In this document: in pieces, positions 16,308 to 27,618 of the stretch
How positions within the stretch are numbered: the first letter of the stretch is position 1
Layout of the letters: each line of letters starts with the position of its first letter
Made by a program: the position numbers and the translations under genes
From: Desulfobacteraceae bacterium
GTDB lineage: Bacteria > Desulfobacterota > Desulfobacteria > Desulfobacterales > Desulfosarcinaceae
Reading direction: 5' to 3'
Assembly: GCA_027068085.1 (NCBI GenBank)
Contig: JAMOUQ010000049.1
Location: forward strand, 24,586-88,585
DNA: 64,000 nucleotides
The notes under the pieces: generated by a model
Seen by the model: only the letters and a program-made list of their open reading frames with translations
Database searches by the model: none
What the model was told of the DNA's origin: nothing

Positions 16308-16366
16308 TTAGATTACTCCCTGGAAGCTTTTTACCTGTCCGGTGTCATGGTGTCTGTGAAAAGATG

Positions 16367-16413
16367 TTTCAGCCGCCGGTGTCGCCCTGCCTGCGGCGAT
16401 CGGCGAGCTGAAA
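16367..16413. repeat. Inverted repeat next to repeat copy C
   Basis: TTTCAGC (16367-16373) pairs with GCTGAAA (16407-16413), with inner CCG/CGG and CGCC/GGCG pairs, giving a stable hairpin. It lies directly beside the partial long-hairpin element and may be its diverged end or a terminator for the acetoacetyl-CoA synthetase transcript. Confidence 0.4.
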
Positions 16414-16481
16414 AGGCGTCGCAGGCGAGGTCCCTGCGACGCGCAGTGAGACGAAGATATCGGAGACTTTGTGCGAAGCAA

Positions 16482-16487
<6 letters not shown>
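16414..16487 (-). repeat. Partial, diverged copy (C) of the ~127-bp hairpin element
   Basis: Read on the minus strand it starts TGATTGCTTCGCACAAAG and continues into CCGATATCTTCGT and CTGCGCGT, matching the left arm of copies A and B; CCTCG and TGCGACGCC from the right half also remain, but the outer right arm is lost. It has acquired its own 10-bp stem GCGTCGCAGG (16416-16425) with CCTGCGACGC (16433-16442). It begins at the stop codon of the acetoacetyl-CoA synthetase gene. Confidence 0.6.
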
Positions 16488-18437
<1,950 letters not shown>

Positions 18438-18552
18438 TGTCTGATCTCCTTGGCTGGATTGCGGCCGGCTACGGCCGGGAAAAACCCGGTAACCAAAGTC
18501 CGTGGCCGGCATTTGGAGGTAATACCCGAAGCGGGTAAATCGGACCTGAATC

Positions 18553-18560
18553 GAGCGTTT
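18553..18560. repeat. AAACGCTC intergenic motif (minus-strand orientation)
   Basis: One of four AAACGCTC octamers found in non-coding gaps of this window (others at 24022, 26241, 34048). Here the minus strand reads AAACGCTCGATTCAGG. Function unknown. Confidence 0.3.
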
Positions 18561-18670
18561 TGGCGCTTTGTGGAAATTGAAATTCCTTCTTTTCAGGTCA
18601 GATTCAGTCTCTGAAGGACAGGTTAGCAAGAGAGGATTTATTTTTCAATCTTTGATGGATCGGAAAACAC

Positions 18671-19540
18671 ATGCACTACGAAGGCAACATAATCAGGCCT
18701 CCCAGCGAGGCCAACAGTATCCTGCTCCAGGTGACGGTGGGCTGTTCCCGCAACAAGTGCACCTTCTGCGGCACATACATGGGTGAGCGTTTCAGGATCA
18801 AGCCCGACAGTATCATCATGGAGGATATCGATTTTGCGGCCCGATACTGCCGGCGCCAGCACCGGGTCTTCCTGTGCGACGGCGACGCCCTGATCATACC
18901 CCAGAAACGGCTGATGCATATCCTGGACAAAATCAGGGAGAAACTGCCCTGGGTAAGCAGGGTCGGGGCTTACGCCAATGCCAAGAGCCTCAAGATGAAG
19001 ACCGACCGGGAGCTGGCGCAGCTTAGGGAAAACGGGCTGGGGATTCTCTACATGGGCCTGGAGACAGGTGACGATGTCACCCTCAAGGCCATCGACAAGG
19101 GGGCCGGCGCCCGGACCATGATCGATATGGGCCGCAAGGCCCGGGCCGCCGGAATGAAGCTGTCCCTGACGGTCCTGCTGGGCATTGCCGGCCCCGAGCG
19201 CTCGGAGATTCACGCCCGGGAAACCGGACGGGTGATTTCGGCCATCGATCCGGAATACGTGGGCGCCCTGAGCCTGATTCTGATTCCCGGCACCCCCCTG
19301 CACGCCGACTGGGAGGCCGGTCGCTTCAGACTCCTGGAGCCCATGGAGATGCTGGCCGAGCTGCGGACCATGATCGCCCATACCGATATGAGCCGGGGCC
19401 TGTTTCACGCCAATCATGCTTCCAACTATCTGCCCATCAAGGCCCGCATGCCCAAGGACAAGCAGCGGGTGCTGGAGCTGATCGACCAGGCCCTGGAAGG
19501 CAGGATATCGCTGAAGCCTGAATGGATGCGGGCCCTCTGA
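18671..19540 (+). CDS. Radical SAM protein
   Basis: 289 residues. The cluster motif CSRNKCTFC (near residue 23) is the CxxxCxxC radical SAM signature, followed by GTYMGERF. GVGAYANAKSLKMK and MGLETGDDVTLKAIDKG are later SAM-binding/strand elements of the Elp3-like class. No C-terminal HTH, TRAM or B12 domain is present. The reaction is unknown. No strong ribosome site is seen before the ATG. It is divergent from the acetoacetyl-CoA synthetase gene and convergent with the hybrid kinase gene, so context does not tell its role. Confidence 0.8.
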   Translation: MHYEGNIIRPPSEANSILLQVTVGCSRNKCTFCGTYMGERFRIKPDSIIMEDIDFAARYCRRQHRVFLCDGDALIIPQKRLMHILDKIREKLPWVSRVGAYANAKSLKMKTDRELAQLRENGLGILYMGLETGDDVTLKAIDKGAGARTMIDMGRKARAAGMKLSLTVLLGIAGPERSEIHARETGRVISAIDPEYVGALSLILIPGTPLHADWEAGRFRLLEPMEMLAELRTMIAHTDMSRGLFHANHASNYLPIKARMPKDKQRVLELIDQALEGRISLKPEWMRAL

Positions 19541-19571
19541 GTTCCGCCTCCGTTTTCCGGTGCGCCCTGCG

Positions 19572-21908
19572 TCAGGAGCACCGGTTCGGCCCGGAGCCGT
19601 CCAGGGCCCGGCGGACAGCCTTGCCCAGCGACCGGAGGGTATACGGCTTGCGCACGTAGCAGGCGGCTCCCATGGCCAGGGCTTTTTTTACCCGCACCGT
19701 CTCCGAGTATCCGCTGGCGATGATTGCCTTCTGGCCGGGATTTGCGGCCAGGATACGGTTGTAGGTCTCCAGGCCGTCGATGCCGGGATCCATGATCATG
19801 TCCAGCACCAGAAGATCGAAAGCCCGTTTTGCCGCCAGGGCCACGGCCTTTTCGCCGCTTTCGGCCTCGAACACTTCATAGCCGAGCCTTTCCAGTAAGC
19901 GGCGGCCAAGCAGGCGCTGCTGGTCCACGTCGTCCACCACCAGCACCGTCTCGTTGCCCCTGAAGGGCTCTATGTCGGCCTCGGCCCCGGTTTCCGGCCT
20001 GCCGCGGCCGGTGACCGGAAAGTAGAGCTGAAAACAGGTTCCCTCACCGGGACGGCTTTGCAGGTCGATGAATCCGTCGTGGTCCTTTACCGTAGACCAG
20101 ACCACCGCCATCCCCAGGCCGGTGCCGCTGCGGCCCATGACCTTCTTGGTGTAGAAAGGTTCGAAGATTTTTTTCAGATCCTCGGCCTCGATGCCCACAC
20201 CATTGTCTTCGACCTTCAAAACGGTGTAGGTGCCCGGCGGAATGATCTCGTAGCCTTCCAGCGGTTTTTCCAGTTTCCGGGCGAAGGTTTCCAGAACGAC
20301 CCTGCCCTTGTCGGCCGTGGCCTCGAAGGCGTTGGCCACCAGGTTCATGACGGTCTTGGAAAGATGCACCGGCGAGCCGATGATGTTGCCCTGGTCCGGT
20401 GCGAGCCGCTGGATGAGCTCGATCCGGGGGTATTCCGAGCGCAGGCGGCAAAACTCGGGGCTGGACAGATAGTCGCTGATCACCTGGTTGAGGTCGATGA
20501 TTTCGGCGGCCGGAACACTGCGGCGGGCCAGGGTGAGCAGGTCCTGGACGATGGCCGCCGCCCTTTGGCCGGCCTGATGGATCATCTCCAGCGGCTGGTG
20601 CAGGGGGCTTTTGCTGTCAAGGTCCATCAGCAGCAGTTCGGGATAGGTCACCAGGCCGCCGAGGATGTTGTTCAGGTCGTGGGCCACGGAGCCGGCCAGG
20701 GCGCCGATGGCCTCCATCTTCTGGGCCCGGGACAGTTTCTGCTCCAGCTCCAGGCGCCGGGCCTCCTCCTGCTTGCGCTTTTCGATGTTGATGGCGTGGA
20801 TCACCACCGCCGGCTTTTCACGGTAGACGATGGCCGTGGCCAGGGTTTCGAACCACAGGGGGCGGCCCGATTTGTCCAGGTAGCGACATTCGAAATGGGC
20901 GCCGTTGCGTTCGCCCTTGAAGATGGAGTTCATGGTTTCCACCACCCATGGGCGGTCGTCCGGGTAAACGAAATTATCGGCCGGCACCTCGGCCAGGCCC
21001 TGGCTGGTATAGCCAAGATCTTCCAGGACCTTGTTGTTGGCATAGACGATGCGGGAGCCCTGGATGACGGCGATGTGGGCCAGGGCATGCTCGCTCAGCA
21101 CCCGGTAGCGTTCCTCGGAATCCCGCAGCTCGGACATCATCTGCCGGATCATCCGCTTGTCGTTCAGCAGGGCCTGGACCATGACGTTGAAGGCTTCGGC
21201 CACCTGGCCGATTTCATCCCGGCTCGTGACCTCGACTTTTTCCAGATGCCCTTCGGCCACGTTGCGCGCCCCGGCGCTCAGCCGTTTCAGGGGCAGGTTG
21301 ATCCTTTTTTGAAAGAGGATGAAAACCGTGCCGATCATCACCAGCACCACGCCGCTGATTCCCAGGGCCAGGATCTGGCTGGCCAGGACGATGGGAGCCT
21401 GAAAGTCCCTGTCGAAGATGAAACTGACTATGTGCCAGCGCCAGAAGGGAAAATAGCGCGAGCAGGCCATGATCGGATTTTGTCCCAGGGTGGCGTGAAT
21501 GACCACCGCGTGATGCTTCTCGAACTGGTCCAGGTCCAGCTGGCCGGACTCTATGGGGATGGATGAGGCCACCAGGCGGCCTTCCTGGAGAACCATGATC
21601 TCGATGTCGACAAAGGTCCGGCTGATGCGCTTGATTTCCTCGAGGGCCTGTCGCCGCATGCTGCTGTTGACGCCGGGATCGGCCTCCATTCTCAGCGACA
21701 GCAGGTCGTCCAGGCGTTCTTCGCACACCGTAAGGCTCATTTCCACCGAGTGGACCAGGTCCGAGGCGGCCCGCTGGCCCAGCATCCTGGAAAGAGGAGG
21801 GGTCAGCAGCCTGAGAGAAACCCAGCCCGCGGCCGTGCCGGCGACAATCAGGGTCAGCAGCATGGGGGTTACCAGCCGGCGGCCGAAAAGCTTCCCGATT
21901 CTTTTCAT
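19572..21908 (-). CDS. Hybrid sensor histidine kinase (HAMP-PAS-HisKA-HATPase-REC)
   Basis: 778 residues. Two membrane helices (about 14-34 and 180-205) flank a periplasmic sensor; then HAMP (DEIGQVAEAFNVM), a PAS domain (SEERYRVLSEHALAHIAV), HisKA with phospho-acceptor His in GSVAHDLNNILGG, HATPase (VANAFEAT, VEDNGVGIEAEDL, GTGLGMAVVW) and a C-terminal receiver (VLVVDDVDQQRLL; phospho-Asp in LVLDMIMDPGIDG; Lys in VRKPYTL). There is no DNA-binding output, so a separate regulator or phosphotransfer partner is needed. The ATG overlaps the TGA of the upstream binding-protein gene (ATGA), tying it to that ligand sensor. About 120 residues of open frame upstream are shadow of that gene. Confidence 0.9.
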   Translation of the reverse strand: MKRIGKLFGRRLVTPMLLTLIVAGTAAGWVSLRLLTPPLSRMLGQRAASDLVHSVEMSLTVCEERLDDLLSLRMEADPGVNSSMRRQALEEIKRISRTFVDIEIMVLQEGRLVASSIPIESGQLDLDQFEKHHAVVIHATLGQNPIMACSRYFPFWRWHIVSFIFDRDFQAPIVLASQILALGISGVVLVMIGTVFILFQKRINLPLKRLSAGARNVAEGHLEKVEVTSRDEIGQVAEAFNVMVQALLNDKRMIRQMMSELRDSEERYRVLSEHALAHIAVIQGSRIVYANNKVLEDLGYTSQGLAEVPADNFVYPDDRPWVVETMNSIFKGERNGAHFECRYLDKSGRPLWFETLATAIVYREKPAVVIHAINIEKRKQEEARRLELEQKLSRAQKMEAIGALAGSVAHDLNNILGGLVTYPELLLMDLDSKSPLHQPLEMIHQAGQRAAAIVQDLLTLARRSVPAAEIIDLNQVISDYLSSPEFCRLRSEYPRIELIQRLAPDQGNIIGSPVHLSKTVMNLVANAFEATADKGRVVLETFARKLEKPLEGYEIIPPGTYTVLKVEDNGVGIEAEDLKKIFEPFYTKKVMGRSGTGLGMAVVWSTVKDHDGFIDLQSRPGEGTCFQLYFPVTGRGRPETGAEADIEPFRGNETVLVVDDVDQQRLLGRRLLERLGYEVFEAESGEKAVALAAKRAFDLLVLDMIMDPGIDGLETYNRILAANPGQKAIIASGYSETVRVKKALAMGAACYVRKPYTLRSLGKAVRRALDGSGPNRCS

Positions 21909-23137
21909 GGCTTGGCGCTTCCTTTCGCGGGCGAAAAAACCGCCCTGGCGGTGCGCAGTCTGGTGGGATAGACGATCTGTTTGCGTCCCTTTTGCCACTG
22001 GATCAGCAGCGGATTGTGCCCGATCTGGCGGCCGCGGTGATCCACCTTGAACCGGCCGGTTATGGTCATGGTGTCCCTGGTGCGGATGTAGGCGGCTATA
22101 TTCTCCTGGTCCAGGGAGCCGGTCTGTTGGATGGCGCGGGCCAGGATCTGGCATGAGGCATAGGCCGAGGCGGCGTGGTAGGTCGGCATGGTGCCGGTGT
22201 AGTGTTTGAAATCCTTTACGAACTGCTGGCTTCCGGGATACGGGAGGCGGGGGTCCGGCTCCCATTGGGATGGGCCGAAGACGCCCTCGGCCAGGGGTCC
22301 GACCTTTTTGTAGAAATCACGGAACACCGGTGCGATGGTGAAGGCCATGGAGTTGAAGCGCCCGGTTTGCCCGCTCATGAACCTGCAAACGGCATAGGTG
22401 TCCGGAGGATACAGGCAAAAGATCATGCCGTCGGGTTGAATCTCCAGGGCCTCTGCGGTCAGTCTCTCCAGGCTTGGGAGAAACCCCTGGAACTTTCCGT
22501 AGAATACGATCCGGATCCCGAACCGTCCGGCCCAGATCCTGGCCCCGGCAGCCGCGGCCCTGGCAAAGGAGGAATCTTCGTAGACAATGCCGGTGGTCCT
22601 GAACCCGTGGCGGGCCAGGATGTCGAGATACCCTATGAAGTAGCGGTCGGCGGTGGCATAGATTCCGAAAACCCGCTTGTATCCCCGGTTCCAGATTTCA
22701 AGGCCGGAGGCCGCGCAGGCTGCCAGCACGTAGCCGTTTTTTTCGGTCACCTCCGATGCGCTCAATGTAAGGGGCGTTCCGTAGGGAGCCAGCACCAGGT
22801 CCGCCCTGTCGCGGAAAATCAGCTTTGAGTACAGGCGGCCGCATCTTTCCGGCTGGCTCCGGTCGTCGTAGAAAATCAGTTCCAGACGGCGGCCCAGCAG
22901 GCCGCCTCCGCGGTTTACCTGGTCTGCCCACAGGCGGTAGGCATTTTGAAGCATCAGGGAGGGGCCGGCATACTTGCCGTTGACAGACACGGTCGCCCCG
23001 ATCCTGATGGCCGGAGGCCCGGCTTCGGAGCTTTCAGCCCGGCAAACACCAACTGCCAGGCACAAAAGGATCCCGGCAGCCAGAAGTAAGCCGAAGCTCT
23101 TTGCCGGCAAGTGGCGCTCATTCTGGTAGGGATTCAT
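21905..23137 (-). CDS. Periplasmic substrate-binding protein (branched-chain amino-acid type), kinase-linked
   Basis: 410 residues with a cleavable signal (SFGLLLAAGILLCLAVGVCRA) and a Peripla_BP_6 / leucine-binding-protein fold: IRIGATVSVNGKYAGPS, LIFYDDRSQPERCGRLY, LAPYGTPLTLSAS and GIVYEDSSFARAAA. No transporter permease or ATPase is nearby; instead the gene is translationally coupled to the hybrid kinase. It therefore more likely presents a ligand to the kinase than feeds an ABC transporter. The ligand (amino acid, amide, urea or aromatic acid are typical of the fold) is not readable. Divergent from nothing; the HisA-like gene lies upstream on the same strand, 31 bases away. Confidence 0.82.
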   Translation of the reverse strand: MNPYQNERHLPAKSFGLLLAAGILLCLAVGVCRAESSEAGPPAIRIGATVSVNGKYAGPSLMLQNAYRLWADQVNRGGGLLGRRLELIFYDDRSQPERCGRLYSKLIFRDRADLVLAPYGTPLTLSASEVTEKNGYVLAACAASGLEIWNRGYKRVFGIYATADRYFIGYLDILARHGFRTTGIVYEDSSFARAAAAGARIWAGRFGIRIVFYGKFQGFLPSLERLTAEALEIQPDGMIFCLYPPDTYAVCRFMSGQTGRFNSMAFTIAPVFRDFYKKVGPLAEGVFGPSQWEPDPRLPYPGSQQFVKDFKHYTGTMPTYHAASAYASCQILARAIQQTGSLDQENIAAYIRTRDTMTITGRFKVDHRGRQIGHNPLLIQWQKGRKQIVYPTRLRTARAVFSPAKGSAKP

Positions 23138-23168
23138 GAATGAATTAAATCAGGGGCCGGCCGTGGTG

Positions 23169-23969
23169 TCAATGCCGGAGATGGTCTTGCCCGACAGGTC
23201 GGCAGTTGCCGGGGCGGGGACCGAAAGCTGCGGCCAGCTGCTCATACTTCAGGGCCGAGCCGCCGAAGATGTCCAGGGCGCTGCCCACGGTGAAATCTAC
23301 CGCGCCCCGGCCCAGCTCTTCTATGAGCCGGATGTCCTCTATGGAGCGGATGCCGCCGGCGTAGGTCACCGGCCTGCCCGACCAGCGGCCCAGCAGCTTC
23401 ACCAGGTCGTTTTCGATTCCCTGGCAGCGGCCTTCGACGTCCACCCCGTGGACAAGGAATTCGCAGCAGAATCCGGCCAGCCGGTCAAGTGTTTCCGGGG
23501 TGACCGGCAAATCGGTGAAGGTCCGCCAGCGGTCCATGACCACCCAGTAGCGGCCGTTCCGGCGGCGGCAGCTCAGGTCGATCACCAGATGCCGGGCGCC
23601 GATTTTACGGCCGAGCGCGGCAAGCCTCTGTCCGGAAAACCGGCCGCCCGGAAAAAGCCAGGATGTCACGATGACCGCCGCGGCTCCGGCTTCCAGCCAG
23701 GCGCCGGCGTTGTCGATATCGACACCCCCGCCCACCTGCAATCCCTGCGGCCAGGCGGCCAGGGCCTGCCGGGCGGCCTCCTCGTTGCCCGGTCCGAGCA
23801 TGATGACGTGGCCGCCGGTAAGGCCGTCGTTGCGGTAGAGCCGGGCGTACCAGTCTGCGGAACGCCGGGCCTCGAAGTTGACCCGGACCCGGCGGCCGTT
23901 TTCCAGGGTCGCTCCCACGATCTGTTTTACCTTGCCCTGGTGAAGATCGATGCAGGGCCTGAATCGCAT
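23169..23969 (-). CDS. HIS6-type phosphoribosylformimino-5-aminoimidazole carboxamide ribotide isomerase (HisA-like)
   Basis: 266 residues with a TIM barrel. MRFRPCIDLHQGKVKQIVG, VGGGVDIDNAGAWLEAGA, VIVTSWLFPGG, HLVIDLSCRR and VTYAGGIRSIEDI match the eukaryotic HIS6/plant isomerase branch more than the usual bacterial HisA wording (IPAIDLKDG). It should catalyse the Amadori-type isomerisation of ProFAR to PRFAR in histidine biosynthesis. No other his biosynthetic gene lies here (hisS is a tRNA synthetase). ATG 23969 has GGAG six bases upstream and is preferred over ATG 23981. Same strand as the binding-protein gene; co-transcription is possible but functional linkage is not evident. Confidence 0.78.
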   Translation of the reverse strand: MRFRPCIDLHQGKVKQIVGATLENGRRVRVNFEARRSADWYARLYRNDGLTGGHVIMLGPGNEEAARQALAAWPQGLQVGGGVDIDNAGAWLEAGAAAVIVTSWLFPGGRFSGQRLAALGRKIGARHLVIDLSCRRRNGRYWVVMDRWRTFTDLPVTPETLDRLAGFCCEFLVHGVDVEGRCQGIENDLVKLLGRWSGRPVTYAGGIRSIEDIRLIEELGRGAVDFTVGSALDIFGGSALKYEQLAAAFGPRPGNCRPVGQDHLRH

Positions 23970-24021
23970 GGCTTGCTCCATGGCCTGAAAAAGTGTTTTC
24001 CGTTTTGGCGAGCCAAATTTG

Positions 24022-24029
24022 AAACGCTC
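24022..24029 (+). repeat. AAACGCTC intergenic motif within a small hairpin
   Basis: CGTTTTGGC (24001-24009) can fold back on GCCAA and AAACG (24012-24026). The 226-bp gap between the divergent HisA-like and transketolase genes otherwise shows no gene. Confidence 0.3.
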
Positions 24030-24195
24030 AACCCAGGATTGTGTCGGCCGGGTATCGGCCTGGAGGCTTTATGGCATCGCCCCGGCCCCGGAGGCAAATA
24101 TTTTTTGAGGGCAAAGTCCTTGCATCGGGCATCGAACCATTGTATCACCGGGCCAAAATCACAATTATCGTCCTGTCTGCAAGGAGAAAATCATC

Positions 24196-26214
24196 ATGAC
24201 CACTGGAAAGTCAGATCGGCCCGCCGGCCTGGAAACCCGCTGTGTCAACACCATTCGCACCCTGGCCATGGATGCCATCCAGAAGGCCAATTCAGGCCAT
24301 CCCGGAGCTCCCATGGGCCTGGCCCCGGCCGGGTACGTTCTTTTCACCCGCATCATGAAACACAATCCCGGAAATCCCGACTGGCCGGACCGGGACCGTT
24401 TCGTTCTTTCCGGAGGCCATGCCTCCATGCTGCTCTACAGCCTGCTCTATCTTACCGGTTACGGACTGACCCTGGACGATATCAAGCAGTTTCGCCAGTG
24501 GGGCAGCCGGACCCCGGGCCATCCCGAGTACGGACTGACCCCCGGCGTGGAGACCACCACCGGCCCCCTGGGACAGGGATTCGCCAATGCGGTGGGCATG
24601 GCCATGGCCGAGGCTCACCTGGCAGCCCGTTTCAACCGGCCTGATTGTGCCATCGTGGACCATTTCACCTATGTTGTCTGCGGCGACGGCGACCTGATGG
24701 AAGGTGTCAGCGCCGAGGCCGCTTCCCTGGCAGGCCACCTGGGCCTGGGCAAGCTGATCTGCCTCTACGATTCCAACCGGATCTCCATCGAGGGTTCGAC
24801 CGAAATTACTTTCACCGAGGACGTGGCCGGCCGTTTCGGGGCATACGGCTGGCAGGTGCTCCGGGTTGAAGACGGAAACGACCTGGATGCCATCGAGAAG
24901 GCCGTCCGGCAGGCCCGGGCCGAAGCGGACCGTCCTTCGCTGATCGTGCTGCACACCCACATCGCCTACGGCAGTCCCAACAAACAGGACAGCGCCGAGG
25001 CCCACGGCGCCCCCCTGGGCGAGGAGGAGGTCCGCCTGGCCAAGCAGAACCTCGGTTGTGACCCCGAGGCCGAGTTCGCCGTGGACCAGGACGTGCTGGA
25101 ACATTTCCGCAAGGCCCTGGAGCAGGGCAAGGCCCGTGAAGAGGCCTGGCAGGCCGGCTTCTCCCGATACAAGCAGCGCTGGCCCGAGCTTGCCAACCAG
25201 TGGGTCGATGCCATCAGCGCCTTTTTGCCCAAGCACTGGCACAAGCAGGCCCCGGTCTTTGTGCCGGACGACGGCCCCCTGGCCACCCGGGCCGCCTCGG
25301 GCAAGGTTCTCAACGCCCTGGCCAGGAATATCACCACCCTCATGGGCGGATCGGCCGACCTGGCCCCTTCCAACAAGACTTACCTCGAAGGTGAGGACGA
25401 GTTTCAGAAGGGCAGCTACCACGGCCGCAACATCCGTTTCGGAGTGCGCGAGCACGCCATGGCGGCCATCATGTCGGGCCTGTTCCTCCATGGCGGTATC
25501 CGTCCCTACGGAGGAACCTTCCTGGTCTTTGCCGACTACATGCGGCCCGCCATCCGGGTGGCGGCCCTGATGAAGCTGCCCCTGATCTACGTTTTTACCC
25601 ACGATTCAATCGCCGTGGGCGAAGACGGCCCCACCCACCAGCCGGTGGAACACCTGGCGGCCCTGCGGGCCATCCCCAACCTGGCGGTGATCCGGCCGGC
25701 AGACGCCAACGAGACCGCGGCTGCCTGGCGGCAGGCCATCGCATCGGCCAACCGGCCCACGGCCCTGATCCTGAGCCGCCAGAAACTGCCGGTCCTGGAT
25801 CCGGAACTGACCGCCGGCAAGCTGGAAAAAGGGGGCTACGTGCTGCTGGATTCCGAAAAGGACCCGGAGGCCGTCATCATTGCCACCGGTTCCGAGGTCC
25901 ATATCGCCCTTCAGGCCTGGCAAAGGCTGTCGGACCGGGGCCGGAGCATCCGGCTGGTCAACATGCCTTCCTGGGAACTGTTCGAGGACCAGAGTGAGGG
26001 CTACCGCAGGAAGGTGCTGCCTCCGGAAGTCACCGCCCGGGTCGTGGTGGAGGCGGGTATATCCATGGGATGGGAACGTTACGCCGGGCCAAACTGCAGA
26101 ATCATCTCCGTGAACGGTTTCGGCGCTTCGGCTCCCGGCCAAATCGTGATGGAGAAATTTGGTTTCACGGCCGATACGGTGGTGGAAGCGGTTTTGTCCC
26201 TGATCGGAAAGTAA
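24196..26214 (+). CDS. tkt: Transketolase
   Basis: 672 residues, full length. Thiamine-diphosphate motif [33 protein letters not shown]-terminal [11 protein letters not shown] and PGHPEYG, middle domain [28 protein letters not shown] and C-terminal GFGASAPGQ are all visible. Transfers two-carbon ketol units between sugar phosphates in the non-oxidative pentose phosphate pathway. AAGGAGAAAATCATC precedes the ATG. Followed after 48 bases by the DUF3786 gene on the same strand. Confidence 0.96.
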   Translation: MTTGKSDRPAGLETRCVNTIRTLAMDAIQKANSGHPGAPMGLAPAGYVLFTRIMKHNPGNPDWPDRDRFVLSGGHASMLLYSLLYLTGYGLTLDDIKQFRQWGSRTPGHPEYGLTPGVETTTGPLGQGFANAVGMAMAEAHLAARFNRPDCAIVDHFTYVVCGDGDLMEGVSAEAASLAGHLGLGKLICLYDSNRISIEGSTEITFTEDVAGRFGAYGWQVLRVEDGNDLDAIEKAVRQARAEADRPSLIVLHTHIAYGSPNKQDSAEAHGAPLGEEEVRLAKQNLGCDPEAEFAVDQDVLEHFRKALEQGKAREEAWQAGFSRYKQRWPELANQWVDAISAFLPKHWHKQAPVFVPDDGPLATRAASGKVLNALARNITTLMGGSADLAPSNKTYLEGEDEFQKGSYHGRNIRFGVREHAMAAIMSGLFLHGGIRPYGGTFLVFADYMRPAIRVAALMKLPLIYVFTHDSIAVGEDGPTHQPVEHLAALRAIPNLAVIRPADANETAAAWRQAIASANRPTALILSRQKLPVLDPELTAGKLEKGGYVLLDSEKDPEAVIIATGSEVHIALQAWQRLSDRGRSIRLVNMPSWELFEDQSEGYRRKVLPPEVTARVVVEAGISMGWERYAGPNCRIISVNGFGASAPGQIVMEKFGFTADTVVEAVLSLIGK

Positions 26215-26240
26215 AAAGTAAAACTTATAATCGAGACTGA

Positions 26241-26248
26241 AAACGCTC
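26241..26248 (+). repeat. AAACGCTC intergenic motif
   Basis: Occurs in the 48-bp gap between transketolase and the DUF3786 gene as AAACGCTCAATCCGGG; similar context words to the copies at 18553 (minus) and 24022. Confidence 0.3.
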
Positions 26249-26262
26249 AATCCGGGTAAAAG

Positions 26263-26871
26263 ATGGGCAATGCCTATACCGGCATAATCACCGCCAACCT
26301 CAAGCGCCTCTTCGGCGACGGCAGCCGCGATTCCGCGGCTCTGCTGCCGGCCGCGGTCCGCGACGGCGGGCTGGAATTCAGGGCTTTCGGACAGGACTGC
26401 CGCCTGGCACCGGACGGGGTCTTTTTCGACGGCCGCTCCGATGATGGTCCCCGGGCCATAGTGGTCACCCTCTACGCCCTGACGGCGGCGGCCGATCCCT
26501 GCCGGCTGGAACCTTTCAGGGCCTACACCGAGTTTGCCGACACCATGCCTTACGCCGGGGCCTTCACCACCCACAGCGAGCAGCCCCTGGTTCCCCTGGT
26601 GGAGGCACTCGGGCAAGCCCGCAGGAAGGTGCTGGAGATCTTCGGCGGCCGTGACGGCCGGCAGATCACCGGAGGCGATCTTTCCCTGATCGTCTATCCC
26701 CTGCCCAAGGTTGCCCTGTGTTACGTCTGCTACCTGGCAGACGAAGATTTTCCGGCTTCGGTCAAGTGCCTGTTTTCCGGCAATGCCGACCGGTTCCTGC
26801 CGCCGGACGCCATGGCCGATCTGGCCGAATACACCACGGCCGCCATTGCCCGGGTGCTGAAAAAAGCCTGA
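26263..26871 (+). CDS. DUF3786 family protein
   Basis: 202 residues. The C-terminal block PLPKVALCYVCYLADEDFPASVKCLF followed by AD.FLPPDAMADLAEY is the hallmark of DUF3786, a family found in anaerobes with corrinoid or C1 metabolism; function unknown. Mid-protein FRAYTEFADTMPYAGAFT is also conserved in style. Soluble, without signal. Weak ribosome site before the ATG. Follows transketolase by 48 bases and converges on the winged-helix gene. Confidence 0.75.
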   Translation: MGNAYTGIITANLKRLFGDGSRDSAALLPAAVRDGGLEFRAFGQDCRLAPDGVFFDGRSDDGPRAIVVTLYALTAAADPCRLEPFRAYTEFADTMPYAGAFTTHSEQPLVPLVEALGQARRKVLEIFGGRDGRQITGGDLSLIVYPLPKVALCYVCYLADEDFPASVKCLFSGNADRFLPPDAMADLAEYTTAAIARVLKKA

Positions 26872-26901
26872 CCCGCGGTCGTTGCCCCGGCAGGTGATGT
26901 T

Positions 26902-27435
26902 TCAGCTGCCGGCCAGGGCTTTTATTTCAGCCGGCCGGTCCTTGATGCCTGCCTGCTCAACGTCGGCGGCCAGGGCTTCAAGGGCGGACCTGATCACGGC
27001 AGTCCGGGGCCGGGGAGAGCCCAGCTGGGCCTCGATGGTGCGGATATCGGCCACGGCCGCGGCCAGCAGGTCGAAATCGGCACCACCGGCCAGGTCGGTC
27101 TTGACCTTGGCCAGCAGGGCTTCCAGAATGATGCGGCCGGCCTCTTCCAGCAGCGGACCTTTTCCCAGGCCGGCGGCGGCCTGTTTGTCGTCATCGGCCT
27201 TGACCAGCTCGGCGCCCTCCGGAGTAAGGGATATCCCGCCGGACAGGGTCCTGATTTCGACCAGGCCCCTGCCGATGAGTTCTTCCGACAGCCTGCCGGC
27301 GTCGGCTTTTTCAAGGCCCATGGCCTGGCCCACGGCCGCTGTCTCCACCTTGGCCGAGGTATTGCCCTCTGCCTGGCGGTAGAGTTCTTCCATGAAGCGC
27401 TGCTGGTTTTCACTCAAGGGGGGTTGTTCAGACAT
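26902..27435 (-). CDS. Hypothetical protein with N-terminal winged-helix-like domain
   Basis: 177 residues. SENQQRFMEELYRQAEGN, VGQAMGLEKADAGRLSEELIGRGLVEI and SGGISLTPEGAELV read as a MarR-like winged helix; the rest is an Ala-rich helical domain possibly for dimerisation. Could be a DNA-binding regulator but there is no direct evidence of target. AAGGAAAAACC precedes ATG 27435; upstream in-frame codons lie within repeat A and are not coding. Convergent with DUF3786 and divergent from moeA. Confidence 0.6.
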   Translation of the reverse strand: MSEQPPLSENQQRFMEELYRQAEGNTSAKVETAAVGQAMGLEKADAGRLSEELIGRGLVEIRTLSGGISLTPEGAELVKADDDKQAAAGLGKGPLLEEAGRIILEALLAKVKTDLAGGADFDLLAAAVADIRTIEAQLGSPRPRTAVIRSALEALAADVEQAGIKDRPAEIKALAGS

Positions 27436-27465
27436 TGGTTTTTCCTTTGGCTGGATGATAAAGGA

Positions 27466-27593
27466 TGATGGCTTCGCAAACAGTCCGATATCTTCGTTGC
27501 GCTGCGCGTTGTCGGGACTGCGGCGTACTATCAGTACGCCTCGTTCCACAACGCTTGCGACGCCTCGATCTCGAACTCTTTGCGAAGCCATCA
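27466..27593 (+). repeat. Long-hairpin element, copy A
   Basis: 128 bp with perfect 15-bp terminal inverted repeats (27466-27480 starting TGATGGCTTCGC; 27579-27593) and further internal pairing, ending in a perfect inner stem GGCGTACT...AGTACGCC. Same core as copy B (32870-32996) and partial C. Arm differences between A and B are compensatory. Lies in the gap between two divergent genes; not coding. Confidence 0.75.
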
Positions 27594-27618
27594 ATGCATT
27601 CCGGGTTCACAAAAAACC

